Shown in pieces: positions 24,246 to 36,127 of a stretch of 64,000 bases of DNA; position 1 is the stretch's first letter, and the number at the start of each line of letters is the position of its first letter. The notes under the pieces were generated by a model. The model was not told where the DNA came from. It saw only the letters and a list, made by a program, of their open reading frames with translations, and made no database searches. The position numbers and the translations under genes are program-made. Source of the DNA: Ischnura elegans (lineage: Eukaryota; Arthropoda; Insecta; Odonata; Coenagrionidae); contig NC_060247.1 of NCBI RefSeq assembly GCF_921293095.1, forward strand, positions 115,897,111 through 115,961,110. The letters are read 5' to 3'.

Positions 24246-26040
24246 AATAGGGTAGTTTCCTTTATCAAAGAAAACGAAAGACATTGATTGCGATTCGTTA
24301 CCCACCATTAGTGTATTCATAATACTTATACAAATTATTTGGTTTTAGAAATACCGGTTTAGACAAATGGCAAGGGTCAATTTTATCCTCATTTGAAAAA
24401 GGCCACATTGGCGCCCATGCGATACCACTCCACGTGACGTCACAGGGACCTAGTTTCTATACGAGGAGATAGGAGTTTTACATCGTCTAAGATTACCAAT
24501 GCATGCATGAGGCACAGACCTCAGGGAAACATGTCTTAATAATCACCTATTAAAACTGGCTAGGGTCGGAAAGTTTTCTTCCTTTTATAAGGTATTAATA
24601 ATCGTTATTTAAGCCAAGCGCTACCAGCTAGCATGGTACTCTGCTACCTGCTAGCATCCTGCGTCGTATCAGCGCTCAAAGCCTCGCCCCAAGGTCACCT
24701 CACTTGCGGCAGCGGGAACCAGAACGACGTCACACGGAGTTTTCGCAGCATTCATACTTAGCCGTCGCGTTTTCGCTCGCTTGAAAATTTTCACTTTTCA
24801 TTTAATCGCGAAAAATAGATATCGTCATTTAAAAATCTAAAAGCGTGAAATACGTACTCCAGGAGGGATAATCTTTCAATTAGGCAATAAAAAAATAATT
24901 GGAAACCTCAGGGAAACATGTCTTAATAATCACCTATTGACAAAACTTCTTTAAAAAACAATATCATAGTAACAATGGTGTCGTCTGTAACTTTTTGGTT
25001 ATGATATTCTTTAACACAAACATAAATATCACGAAAAGTGCTAACTCTAGAAAATGCTTCATACTGTCCATGCGAAAAAACAGGTTCTGGTGAGTACAAA
25101 TTTTTGTTGTCAATTCCATCCATAATAATTCTTGAATTCTTCCAACAGTATATTTTTATTAATTCGTGATGCACGTTATCTTCTCTTACACACGATGTCT
25201 CTTTTAGCGAACGTTTAACGTTCGTCATACTTCTTAGATTTTTATGTTTAATATTTTTGCGTGCTTATTTTACGTTTCTTTGGTTTAGACATGGGTTTAA
25301 CAGGTTTTTAAACCATTTTTTTTTTAATTATTTTAGAATGAAAAAATGTGTTGAATACCTCTCGCTAGAAGTAGGGTGGTTTCCTATTATTTTTTTATTG
25401 CCTAAATCGAAAGATTATTACTCCTGGAACACGTATTTCACGCTTTTAGATTTTTAAATGACGATATCTATTTTTCGCGGTTAAATGAAAAGTGAAAATT
25501 TTCTAGCGCGCGAAAACGCGACGGCTAAGTATGAATGCCGGGAAATCTCTCCGTGTGGCGTATTTCTCGTTCCCGCTGCCGCCCTGTGAGGTGACCTTGA
25601 GGGAGGCTTGAGCGCTGATACGACTCAGGCTGCTAGCGGGTAGCTGAGCACCCTGCTAGCTGGTAGCGCTTGGCTTAAATAAGGATTATTAATACCTTAT
25701 TAAACGAAGAAAACTTTCCGGCCAGTTTTAATAAGTGATTATTAAGACATGTTTCCCTGAGCTCTGCGCCTCATGCATGCATTGGTAATCTCAGACGATG
25801 TATAACTCCTATCTACTCGTATAGAAACTAGGTCCCTGTGACGTCACGTGGAGTGGCATCGCGTGGGTGCCAATCTGGCCGTTTTCAAATATGGATAAAA
25901 ATGGACCATTGCCATTCGTCTAAACCGGTATTTCTGAAACGAAATAATTTGAGTATTATGAATACACTAATGGTGCATCCATGGGTAACGAATCGCAATC
26001 AGTGCCTCTCGTTTTCTTTGATGAAGGAAACTACCCTATT
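24246..26040. mobile_element. composite of two inverted 660-bp repeats around a helicase fragment
   Basis: Left arm 24246-24907 starts AATAGGGTAGTTTCCTTTAT. Right arm 25371-26040 is its reverse complement with minor divergence and ends AGGAAACTACCCTATT. The unit also exists alone at 43735-44401, so the composite is two units head to head with a central 463-bp module. The left arm lacks the last bases of its inner end, and a 30-bp internal piece is repeated there. No clear target-site duplication was found, so the superfamily is undetermined. Confidence 0.75.
24923..25228 (-). pseudogene. PIF1/Helitron-type helicase C-terminal fragment
   Basis: A 101-codon open frame. Residues 46-72 read YSPEPVFSHGQYEAFSRVS then TFRDIYVCV. 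This resembles the last helicase motif of PIF1-like superfamily 1 helicases, commonly HGQLYVALSR (family knowledge), as found in Helitron Rep-Hel proteins. Relative to that pattern a residue is missing after HGQ and a conserved hydrophobic is replaced by Glu, so the motif is damaged. The rest of the helicase, including the Walker A motif, is absent. The fragment lies exactly between two oppositely oriented copies of a 660-bp repeat, suggesting capture inside a composite element. A chance match is unlikely, but the assignment rests on about 25 residues. Confidence 0.55.
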
Positions 26041-26107
26041 GAAACTTTGGAGCCAAATTAATGAGTAAATGGAGAAGGATTTGGTGCTTTCCCGGTGAAT
26101 ACTGTTG

Positions 26108-26206
26108 ATAAAATCTTCACGGGAAATCAGCCAGTAACATGGATGGACATTGCTGCCCGGCAGCAATGTCCATCCTTACCCGGCTGATTTCCCGTGAAGA
26201 TTTTAT
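26108..26206. repeat. 99-bp near-perfect palindrome
   Basis: 25-bp outer arms (26108-26132 and 26182-26206) and 17-bp inner arms (26141-26157 and 26159-26175) are each perfectly complementary. They are separated by an asymmetric 8/6-nt internal loop, and the apex is one base. It starts 68 bp after the end of the composite element. Function unknown. Confidence 0.88.
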
Positions 26207-26301
26207 TAATGGGTATATATTGAACTTTGATATTGAGATCGTATTTTCATTAGAAGCCGGTGATTCGACGTTTAAAATGATAACTCATTTGTCACTGCAG
26301 G

Positions 26302-26607
26302 CAGGGGCACAGCTAGGAATTAAGGCTGGGGGGGTTTGAGGCACGACTAATACTGGGGTGTCTGGGGGTGTGGAATATCCGTTAGGGTAAGCGGGAGGTG
26401 CGGGGGCACTCCTTTAGAAATTTTTCAAGATAAATTGTTAAAATGGTGAGTTTACGGCTTCTAGAGGGATATTTTATTAATATTTAAACTATTCTGTAAG
26501 TAATATTAATCCAATTTAAAAAAATTGATTAAAATTTTTAACAATTCTTAGCTCTGGGGGGGTGGGGAGTTTATTCCCAACCCCCCCACCCCCCTCGCTG
26601 CGCCATG
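26302..26607 (+). mobile_element. hAT-type MITE, 306 bp, family 1
   Basis: Same length and interior as the copy at 49293. Flanks ACTGCAGG and ACTGTAGG are an 8-bp target duplication with one change. Ends CAGGGGCACAGC and GCTGCGCCATG. Confidence 0.85.
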
Positions 26608-26753
26608 ACTGTAGGTGCAGTATTAACGGAGGATATAGAAAACGACCTTTCTTTGATAATAAAATCGAATGATTCGGGCGTGATAGCGTTGAAGGTATTC
26701 GTAATAGAAACGTCTGAGCACTTTGCATTATTTCATTTTTTTAAACACTACTA

Positions 26754-26780
26754 GTTTCGGCTCACAGGGCCATCTTCACT
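26754..26780 (-). ncRNA. hammerhead-core-like remnant
   Basis: On the minus strand GTGAAGATGGC, CCTGTGA, GCCGAAAC. It fits CUGAAGA, a 3-4-bp stem II and GAAAC except for the first core base. Confidence 0.38.
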
Positions 26781-26799
26781 ACAAGAGTGTTTTTAAAAA

Positions 26800-29700
26800 T
26801 AAATAAGAGGAAAAGCGCTAAAGTGGTTCTTTTATCGCTATAGTGGTGAGTGGTGGCGACATTTCGTACATTCCGATCTTGCGAGCCACATGGTGAAGAG
26901 GGAGAGGATTTTGCGTTCGGATGGACTTTGGCAATCGGGGATTATTCCGCCTTGCGCGCCAGCCGTTTTTACTCTTCTTTTTTTTCTCCTTTCAAATCTC
27001 CCCAAAACGAGCTTGTGATCTCTCTTAAGGAAGGGAGAGAAACGCTGAGGGCTGTTCTTTTACACACATATATTGCACCGCCGCCCTCCGCTTTCCGAGA
27101 AGCCCTCACTCACTTGAAACGCGCCAGCCTCCCTTCAATTGTTTACATTGCGCCCTCTCTTCCTTCGCTGTTCTTTGAGAGCGCCATTTCCTTCCGTCCC
27201 GACACACAAACACCAATCACAACTCAACCACAGCCCAATAGTCAATACCGCCGTGAAAGCGCGACTCACCACAAATACTTAATTTGAACTAAGTATTCGT
27301 TATAATGTTTTTTTTCTCCTACTTTTAATTATTGTCGATTTTGATAGAGTTAAAATAAAAACGAGATCCGTATTTTCCGTTTTTAGATCCGTCGCCTACC
27401 TTTTGAGCGAAAACTCCACGGGCCCCGTTTCGCCGCTAAGTTTATGACGTCACGGACTCATGCCAAGCGGTTCACCACTTCTCAGCTACTCCTAGTCCTT
27501 GGGCGTCGGCCATATGTGGTTCGGTAATATTAACACTGTAATTAGTGATTCTTTCTCTCGATAACCGGTTCTTTCTGAACGAGCGAATAAAGATAAACTC
27601 AATGACGTCACCAACAGATGAAAAGAGGTTACAGCGGCTAAAGCATTTTTCATTTTAAAATTACGAGAAAATGGCTGACTTAGGAAGGCTGTATTTTCGT
27701 CGTAACTTTTCTTCCTCTTTCATCGAACGAATTATTTCCACTTATTGCGGTATTACGATGTTGTAGAAAGTATTTGGCTACATGGCAATACAGATTAGCT
27801 GGGAATATCCACACTGAGTGACCGCTCGCTTCGTGATTCGAAGAGAAGAGGAATCTCCGGCAAATTTTGCCTTCTCCGGCCGATATTACAGATATGCGAC
27901 TAAATAAGGCTGAAATGGCTCTGTTGCTGCGATACAACAGCGTAACGTCAAGCTTCGATTCATTTTATCATTTTTTTATCGAGTAAAATGTGCCCAATAT
28001 CTTTCCAAGAGAGTCCCCCATTATGTTAGCGTCTCATCGTCTGTGTCCCGGATGCGATTTTCTGACTAGCAAGCACCCTCTGGAACGCACAACAAACAAA
28101 ACATTATGGGGTCGTCAAGGCAACGCTGCGGATCACCAAAACAAATAGCTTCCCACAGCCGTCTATGAAGAGTCCCTTTCGGTGAATGAGTCGTGAATCC
28201 GTCGTTCATTAAAAATGAGTCGAATATTCTATGGCTGTGGAAGAACCTTGTTTTATTGGTGACACGACCCCTTATTTGATGATTTGAGGAGGGAACCAAT
28301 TTTTCAGGTACTACACTCAGCACGTCGGGCCCCCCGGTACGGTGATTGCAGAATGCAGACTAGGTTGCGCAGCATATATTAATCGAAGTAGGTTCTAATG
28401 CTTTCTAGGCTAATCTGCTGCAAGAAGTTTTCTCGGGTCGTCCACCAGGTCAGGGCGTCGATTCAGGCCGACGCGTCGCGACGTTTAGATCCTGGACGCG
28501 AGGTTGACTTTCATCCCGCCTTGAGAATGGACCGCGTGTCAGCGATCGAAACTACGGCCCAAATGGACACCCTGACCCGTTGGAAGACCATAAAACATTT
28601 TGAATGAATATTGAATATTTACCGTATTAAAAAGATAAAAGCTTGGAAATAAAAAAGAAATCCCAGCACCACTCGGTGTTCCCAGGCGGTCATCCATTAA
28701 CATGTTTTAGTATTATGCGAACACGACGTATCATGTCCCCAAGGAGACCACATCTGTGCTCTAAAGGACACTTCCGTGCCGTGAACGATAGCGGGATTCA
28801 ATTCGTGGAAAGAGTCGTTCACTCACGATCACCGCATCGCGACTACCCCCGTGTCAATCACTGTTTTGGGTGGAGTGTTTATGTAGAGAGGATACAGTCG
28901 GCAGCCCTCCCTCCGAACAGCAGTTTAGTCTGCCTTCTCTCGAGCACTTCCGAACTTTTCCGAGGATTCCAAGAGCACCATTAAGATCCCCCTTTCAATG
29001 CAACCCTCGCCCAGATTCCCTTCTCCTCTTTTCTGCAGTACGACCTCGAGGGTCTATTTCCACCTGTTTAATAGGTATATAAATGCAGAAGACGTTTTCA
29101 GGTATCAGGAACAATTCAACGCATAATATTGGATTGTAAGACGTTAGCCAATACAGAATATCTAAATAGGCATTTAAAAAATTGCAAAAGTTATTCACCA
29201 AAAACTGACCTACGAGTAAATGTTAGTGGATACCAAGGTCCAATGTTATGAATACCACCCCGAAACTGTTCTTGAAAACAGTTCATACAAACTCTATTAC
29301 GATTTTTCGATTCAAACAGATAAGACTATTGTCAATAACAGACCAGGTATTATTACAAATCCTTTTTCTTAAACCCACGGCGCAAGGACCTCAAAATTTA
29401 TAATTGCATCAGATTTTATTTTATTTCATCTAATGGCCATACTTTTGATGCTTCTTACGTGGCAAAAATCTATATTACCAGTAGTGTAAAATTATAGTTT
29501 TGAAAAAAAATAGAAAAAATCCATCATATTGCACCAGTCACGATGAAAACAAAAATTAAGCGCCTCATCGTATTGTTTAGGTACGGCATGAGCCAATGGC
29601 AAACTATTGAGCAATTTCACTTAATTTTATTAAAGGAAAATACGTTAGGCGAATAAACGTGGCTCTATAGTCAAGTAGAACTGCAGCAAAAAATTGCCGA

Positions 29701-30700
29701 TTGAAATATAAATTCGCTGAATAGTCTACATAATCTGTTGGCAATAATTCGATAATCTGATATACAAATCGGTTAATGCATAATTGGCGGGTTTTTATTG
29801 GTTGCGGGATCCACTTAGAATGGAAGCGTCTGTGGCTCTTCGTCGCGACTCCATCATGCTGGAACGGTGCTGTTGTCGGAAGGGATTTGTCGGATTTATG
29901 GGAGATGAGTTGCTCCACGCAGAAAAAGAGGGTTTGAAATCGCTTAATGCGTGAGAATCTCATCGGATCAAAACTGCAGTATAAGTTAAAATGGAGTTTC
30001 AGCATCGGATTCCCAATTAGAAGATGGAGGACCATCTAAGGGGGGAGATGGTTACATTCATCGAGCACATTGGATACCGCCGTTCCTGCATTATAACTGA
30101 GGCGCCGCCTGCGCGGCGTATAAATATCTTCTTCCACGCGCGCTGAGATCCAAACACGAGATATCCCGAGTAAAAAGATCCCCACGGCCTAGAGGGCACT
30201 TAAACGCCCAAACAATTGACTCGCGGCGTTTATTGCTCATGTTAGCTCTCTCTCTCTGGCTCCCTGAAAACCTTCACTCCCCCTCCGCTCAATCGCTCAC
30301 GAATGATTGCCTAAAACTTGGCTTACTTCGTGTCTAGATGAACATATGGTGTTTAACTACTCGTATTGATCGGCTAAGTAAACATTTTCAACAACCTCCT
30401 CCTTCCTCAATACCTCACCCCCCATTCCCCCCTAAACCAAACCGTAGATCCGATCCAAAGGACGTTGGTTCGTTTCGCGGAACATGAGATTTCCTTTTCT
30501 TCCCTGTGGAAATTTGTGGACTATACCGGACATGGTGGTATGGACTGCCGAGCATATTATGCGACGAGCAGTCCAAATCGTGTGCATGGCGCCACAGCCG
30601 GAGAGTACAGCCCGAACTTTGAACACATAAAGGTGTTCTCTGTTGACGAATTTAAGTATACCGGGACTAGCCACGGTGATAACTTTACGGGAGTCACCCG
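26800..30700. other. moderately GC-rich non-coding sequence
   Basis: Several 80-145-codon frames overlap on both strands without a recognisable domain. Contains the 5S fragment at 28651 and a TATAAATA at 30119 beside CpG-rich sequence, which is not enough to call a promoter. Confidence 0.4.
28651..28696 (-). pseudogene. 5S rRNA-derived fragment
   Basis: On the minus strand ATGACCGCCTGGGAACACCG, then AGTGGTGCTGGG, matches the 3' end of 5S rRNA (GGGUGACCGCCUGGGAACACC in the conserved gene). TTTCTTTTTT follows, like a pol III terminator. The 5' two thirds, including the internal promoter, are missing. It may be a retroposed fragment or part of a 5S-derived SINE. Confidence 0.7.
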
Positions 30701-30769
30701 CAATGCACAATTGTGCGAAAAATCCACAGAGAAGTTTTTTTTTGATTAGCTGGCTATTGGATTAGCTAG

Positions 30770-30838
30770 ATCAGACTAACTGGCTAAAGCACTCGGCCGG
30801 AAATCGAGGGATCTGGGTTCGAATCCCGGTCAAGGCGA
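30770..30838 (+). repeat. tRNA-like SINE head between inverted 20-bp arms
   Basis: ACTGGCTAAAGCACTCGGCC, then ATCTGGGTTCGAATCCCGG gives A-box and B-box-like segments. Perfect 20-bp inverted arms flank it at 30712-30731 and 30850-30869. Most likely a SINE with an inverted partial second copy. Confidence 0.55.
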
Positions 30839-31419
30839 ATGATTTTTTTCTCTGTGGATTTTTCGCACAGATTTCCTTTTGTCGAAATGAATGTGAATCC
30901 AAGATCACGTGATAGGTGTGATGTGTCTTCATGTTATCTCATGTTGTTAATTTCGACCGTAAATTTTATTTCCATTAATGTCCTAAAATAAGAGATTAAT
31001 TAATGTCCTATAATAAGATTAGCTATATCAGAAGTATCAGGATTTCATTTTACAGTCTATTTATAAGTATTTCGTTTGTTATACATTTCCATTTACCATA
31101 GTAATTCCAAAGTTGGAGCGACGAGCGAGCGATTTAATTTTTGGACTCAGCTTATGGTTAATGCACAACCACCTTGAGCGCCACTATGTATACATTTACT
31201 CTGAGATGTATGTATTTATAATACTAACAGTGGAGATATACGCAAATATAAGTAGTATACGCAATATAAGTACTATAACAATTGAGATTTTCAATCGTGA
31301 GGTGATAAGATTACGGCGCGCCGCGTACCATTAATTATTAAAGCCCGGAATAAAAAGAATTCCTATACCGAACCATTCGGCAGCAGATATCTCTTATTTA
31401 ATCATTTCTGTACTGCCTT

Positions 31420-31658
31420 AGCCCCCCCCAGACACTTAAGAAATAGACGAGAATTTTCATACAAATATTAATAAATTTTATGTTTTAATATCAAAGTTAT
31501 AAATTTTTAAATGTGAATAACTTTTATATTTAAATTATTAGTATATTTCGCAGAGTATTTTTGCGTGTAATTTTTAATCCCAAATATGAGAAGACCGTTT
31601 GCCTGTAAGACCCTGCTGCCCTCCCCCTCCCTCAGAAAAAATCCTGGATCCACCCTTG
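31420..31658 (+). mobile_element. family-5 MITE remnant
   Basis: CCCCCCCCAGACACTTAAGA through AAATCCTGGATCCACCC resembles 57193-57469 in order and sequence, but the outer left end is missing. The interior keeps ACCGTTTGCCTG. Confidence 0.6.
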
Positions 31659-32973
31659 CTCGTGATACATATATCCTACATTTATTGGACAGACATTCGA
31701 GCGCCTCGTCAATGTTGAGGAAATTTCGCTAATAATTTATATATTTTTTCAAATCTGCTCGAATAATTTTGAAATGCGACGATTAATTTGGACACTTTTT
31801 TATTTTGAAGAGCTAATATCCTTGCATATCAAGAAAATTTCAAACATCACTTACAAAAATAAGGGATTCGTGAATTACGTATGAAAGGAATTAATGTGAA
31901 AAAATTGTATAAATCTCTAACATAATAGTAGGTTTTTATGGGAGTCTCACTAAATGAGAAAAGCTATCAAAACGATGACCAAATTTATAATTATTTCCAG
32001 TTCATTAAACCTCGAACAGGAAATATTGTGTCATAGCAATAGCATAGCATATTCTTTAAGAGCCCAACTATTTGCTTTTTACTCATTTATTACTTTTTTA
32101 TGGGAAAGAAGATAAGGGAGTAGTAGTCATTCTCATTTCGCTCACTTATCGATTCCGAGTTTACGAGGGCGATCGAGGTTTAGAGCCTCACAGTTTTTCT
32201 TAAATAAATCAGTAAGAAGAAAAAAAGTCCTATATCCTTGAACGGAAACTCTACAAAATTACTTTTGTTCCTAAGCCAAAAATTGTAGTATTTTAACACT
32301 TCCATAATTATTTAGCACCAACTTGAATGTACCAATAATTACTCTCTTTTTAGTGTATAATTTGTCGACACATTATATTTGCAAATATCTACTTGCCAAT
32401 GAAAGGTTCAATATTATTGCATTATTACCTTTTCGTAATTTTTTCCAATATTTTATAGGTAAACCTATTCGAAATATATTGACCTGGACTTATGTCCTTC
32501 TGGTGTTTCGCAAAGAAACTTTTTTCACTCAGATTCGCTGTTACAGGTATTTAAATCGAAATGCATAACAATAAAAACCATCATAATACAATATCTTCTT
32601 ACCTTAAATCGTTGTCTTTGAATGCATTGAATTTTATGCTTTTTGCTGTGAAATAAATTTATATTACTTCTTGAGATTCGGGGTCTCATTCTGTTCTTTG
32701 AATAAACAAATAATTTTAAAATGGTGCTCAAGGGTGCTAAAACTTTTTGCGATTTCTTTTTTTTTACTCTCATTAAGTGCGCATAAATTCGATATTATTG
32801 AGGATTCGACTCCACTACTCGAGGTAAAACTAAGTAAAATGAAAATACAACCTTTCAAAAATGAAATTTCGCTAAAACGTCCACATTTTTTATCCAAAAG
32901 CAAATATTGCCTAAAAATTACGTATATTTTTTTCAACGTTTACATAGAGAAAGCCATGAATGAAATTTAAGCA

Positions 32974-33655
32974 AAGGCCTTGGGGCGCTACGATTTGTCG
33001 ATGACGCAGTTGCCATACTGGAGACTGATTCAAAAGAGATTCTGGTTAATGTGGGAAGTGAACTGGGTAGATATCAGCTGATAATAAGTACGAAGAAAAC
33101 TAACATACTGGTATGCAGCAGAAGAGAAGACGTTGAGGCTAACAATAAAAATAGGAAAATAGAAACAGGACGTGAATGATTTCTGTTTTTTTGGGAAGTA
33201 AGATAACTGACGATGGAAGGAGCCAGAAAGAAAGTATCTGCAGAATATCCCGGGCGAAGAGAGAATTCCATCAAAAGAAAGATCTGCTTACAGCGGGAAA
33301 GTGAAACATAGAAGTTAGGAAAAAAATATCAGAACTTACATTTGGAGTATGCTTCTCCTCGCATGAGAGGAATGGGCAATGGCAGCAGCGGCTAAATCAA
33401 GGATACAGACCTTCGAAATGTTGTGCTACAGAAGAATGATGAGGATCAAATGGTTCGAGCGAGTTAGTAATGATAAATTCCTAAGAAGAATGTGAGAGAA
33501 GAGAAGCATTTTAGAAACCTTGATAAGAAGACGGAACAACTTTATCGGGCATATTTTGAGATATGATGGCCCCATGAAGACAATCGTTGAGGAACAATTA
33601 GATGGCAAGAACGGGAAAGAAAGACGTCGAATAAAATATATGTAACAGGTTGTGG
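32974..33655 (+). pseudogene. degenerate non-LTR retrotransposon reverse transcriptase (C-terminal part)
   Basis: Conceptual translation starts in LRFVDDAVAILETDSKE. FVDD at about 32994-33005 stands where the catalytic Y/FxDD box of reverse transcriptases sits. After that come YQLIISTKKTNILVCS and, much later, FEMLCYRRMMRIKWFERVSN, ETLIRRRNNFIGHILRYDG and KTIVEEQLDGKNGKERRRIK. These are the hallmarks of the thumb and C-terminal region of insect non-LTR (LINE) polymerases. Several in-frame stops and at least one frame shift break it, so it is dead. The 5' part with the endonuclease is missing, typical of 5'-truncated LINE insertions. The clade is not certain. Confidence 0.8.
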
Positions 33656-34119
33656 CCAAAACCACGAGATTCCGGCAGCAACTGCACAAGAATTAAAAAA
33701 TACGGGTGTCACTGTGGGATCACCGAAGCCAGAGCCACGCGCGAGCGCGAGGGTGAAGTACGCAGTCAAACCAATGCGGCAAACGGACACTAATATTCGT
33801 AATAGTCGACTTCAAGAAAACAAAATTTATTCATTAAAAAAAATGAAGATACAAGAACTTCCCCGCTTTTGCATCAAAACTTGAATTTAAAAATTGAAGA
33901 AAAATTACATAATCTTCCTGAGCGTCGGCGCAAAGGAAAATGAAAACAGCCGAAAAATGAAATGACAAAAATGTCCATGATACCCCTCTCTGCATGCTCT
34001 TTTATCCCTTTCTTACCGCCAGAACCACCAGTGTCCAAACCTGGCAAATGGGGAGCAGCAGCAGACGATAGGGAAAAACAAAATGTGCGTAATACGCTGT
34101 ATTTCGTCATCAAGAGTAA

Positions 34120-34352
34120 AGGCCGCTTTACACGGGGCACGGAATTGCGCATGTTCGAACTGCATTAATTTCTAAAACGGCGTGGGATTGCGCGAATGCA
34201 TGAACGAAATTAGAACAGGGGCTATTTTGCCATCTCATGTCCACGCATTCACGCATGGGATCTAGCAATTTACCGCTTTAACGACGCAATTTCGACTGCG
34301 CCTTCGTACTCACGTCAGATTGTGCAAGTACGTGCACCGTGTAAAACGGCCT
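34120..34352 (+). mobile_element. PIF/Harbinger-like MITE, 233 bp, copy 1
   Basis: Starts AGGCCGCTTTACACGGGGCA and ends CACCGTGTAAAACGGCCT. Flanks are TAA and TTA. Exactly the same length as copy 2. Confidence 0.8.
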
Positions 34353-35454
34353 TTAGGGTGTTAGAGAGAAGAAATATGTAGGTGTGAAAAGATAAGCTGA
34401 TAGGAGAATTGAGTGGAGAGCTGCGCCGAACCAATCTTAGGGTTGCCGACGATACACCCAGCATTGAAAAAAAATATCTTCGCCTCTTTTCGGATTCGAA
34501 TGAGGGTCTGCTGTGTCCGCTCACCCCCCTCATCCCCGTGCTGCTAAAGGCGCCAGGTGGAAGCCACCCGGCCTCCCCCCCATTCTACCTCTCCCCACCC
34601 CTCCACGGACTGATCATAGAGCGCTGGAGTGGTAAAGGAAGCAAACGGAAAGTTTATTGGCGTAAACAAAACACACACGTCGATTCCGTGCGCACACATG
34701 TTGACCTCGGCGAAGTGTCTGACGCGTTCCTCTCTTCCAAAGCACTCCACACTGGGCGAACAACCCTCTTCTTGATGATGATGATGGAGATGTGTGTATG
34801 TACCAATGAAACATCAAAGGACGGATATTACAATAGAGGATTCTCCAATGGGTCTCTAGACGTGTTGCAACCCTCCACGCATTTACCTACATCTGTACGG
34901 GTTTACGAAAGTCGCCACTCGCGTCGCTGATGGGCAGAGCGATCAGAATTTCACTGAGACCTATAATTGGAGGTGTAAAGCTAAATTGTTATTCTTTATT
35001 CTGGGATACATGAAATTCATAACTCTTTACTGCTATTCCTCACAAGCTTAAATATTATACAGTAAAGAGCTTAATGCCAACAGAAATCAAGCTTTAACGG
35101 GGTGGACTAGTAAATCCTCTACTTAATCCCCTTGCATCATCGCTATTAATCAGCGACAATGGGCCCATGGAATTCACTTGGTATCAAGTTGGACTGTAAA
35201 AAGGTAAAGAGATCAAGTAAAGAGTTTTTTGAGTACGTAAAGAATCCTTTAATAGTACACATCAATCTCGATTTAACGTGCACTTTATGGTATTTAAAGT
35301 AGGCGACCAGTTTTGGTCACTTGCTTCATGAGGGAACAGTCAGGAAGGAAGGGTGGAGCGAAACCCGGTGCGCAGCGGCGTCAGCTTCAGCCTGATCTTT
35401 ATGAATGGCGCCTAAGGGATTAACGCTTAAGGATCAACGTTTCATCCGACGGAC

Positions 35455-35705
35455 CAGTGGCGTAACTAGGAATATGGCCTGGGGTGGAGACCCCCTCGCC
35501 CCCAAGCAAAGGGGTTCCGGGGAAAATTTTTGAAAAATGACATGCCTGGAAAATTACAATTTATATCATTTTTGCTCTTAAAATTTAACTTTAAACAGAT
35601 GCAGTTATTTTACGTCAAAATTAGACAATAGTTATAAACATTTTGTCATTTCTCTGAGGCTTTGGGGGGATCTATCCCTTCATCCCCTCGATAGTTACGC
35701 CTCTG
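35455..35705 (+). mobile_element. hAT-type MITE, family 3 variant, 251 bp
   Basis: Ends CAGTGGCGTAACTAGG and GATAGTTACGCCTCTG. Flanks CGACGGAC and CGACGGGC match at 7 of 8 bases. Confidence 0.85.
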
Positions 35706-35784
35706 CGACGGGCGGACTGCTGTACTCGGAAGTTCCCTCCACGTAGCACTCCTGCAGGGATCTGGCAGTCTCAGCAAAATCTTC

Positions 35785-35865
35785 TCCACCGCCGGGATTT
35801 CAACCCGGACCTACAGGGTGGAAAATCTGCACTCTAGACACCAAACCCACCCGTTCCCCTCTCAC
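35785..35865 (-). repeat. tRNA-derived SINE head
   Basis: On the minus strand GGTGGGTTTGGTGTCTAGAG precedes the B-box-like GGGTTGAAATCCC. Confidence 0.5.
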
Positions 35866-36127
35866 AGAGTATTTTGTCTATATTCTTGGCGTATTACTTG
35901 AATATAAAATACACTGTCTTCTTGAAATTTCATGGTACTCGGAGTAGACTCTTGACAACATGTTATCTCAAATATTTAGTCTTCGAGAAAATACTGAGGC
36001 TCGTTGGAAAATAGAATCCGATAAAATTCTGAGGTTCTGTTGGAGATACAGCGCAGAGTTGATAAGGGACTACTCAGTATTTCGGGCACAATTGAAAGTA
36101 ATTGCATAATAAAAGAGTAACAAGTTA

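Noticed and set aside
26850..27287. 145-codon frame in GC-richer sequence
   Set aside because: Compositional openness in C-rich DNA; no domain.
28398..28984. Frames overlapping the 5S-like fragment
   Set aside because: They run through a non-coding 5S-derived sequence and have no domain.
30119..30126. TATAAATA in CpG-rich sequence as a promoter
   Set aside because: No associated coding exon or initiator evidence; AT-rich genomes give such matches by chance.
34409..34930. 173-codon open frame, the longest in the window
   Set aside because: No recognisable domain, low-complexity segments and antisense frames of similar quality. Its length is only slightly above what chance predicts for 64 kb.
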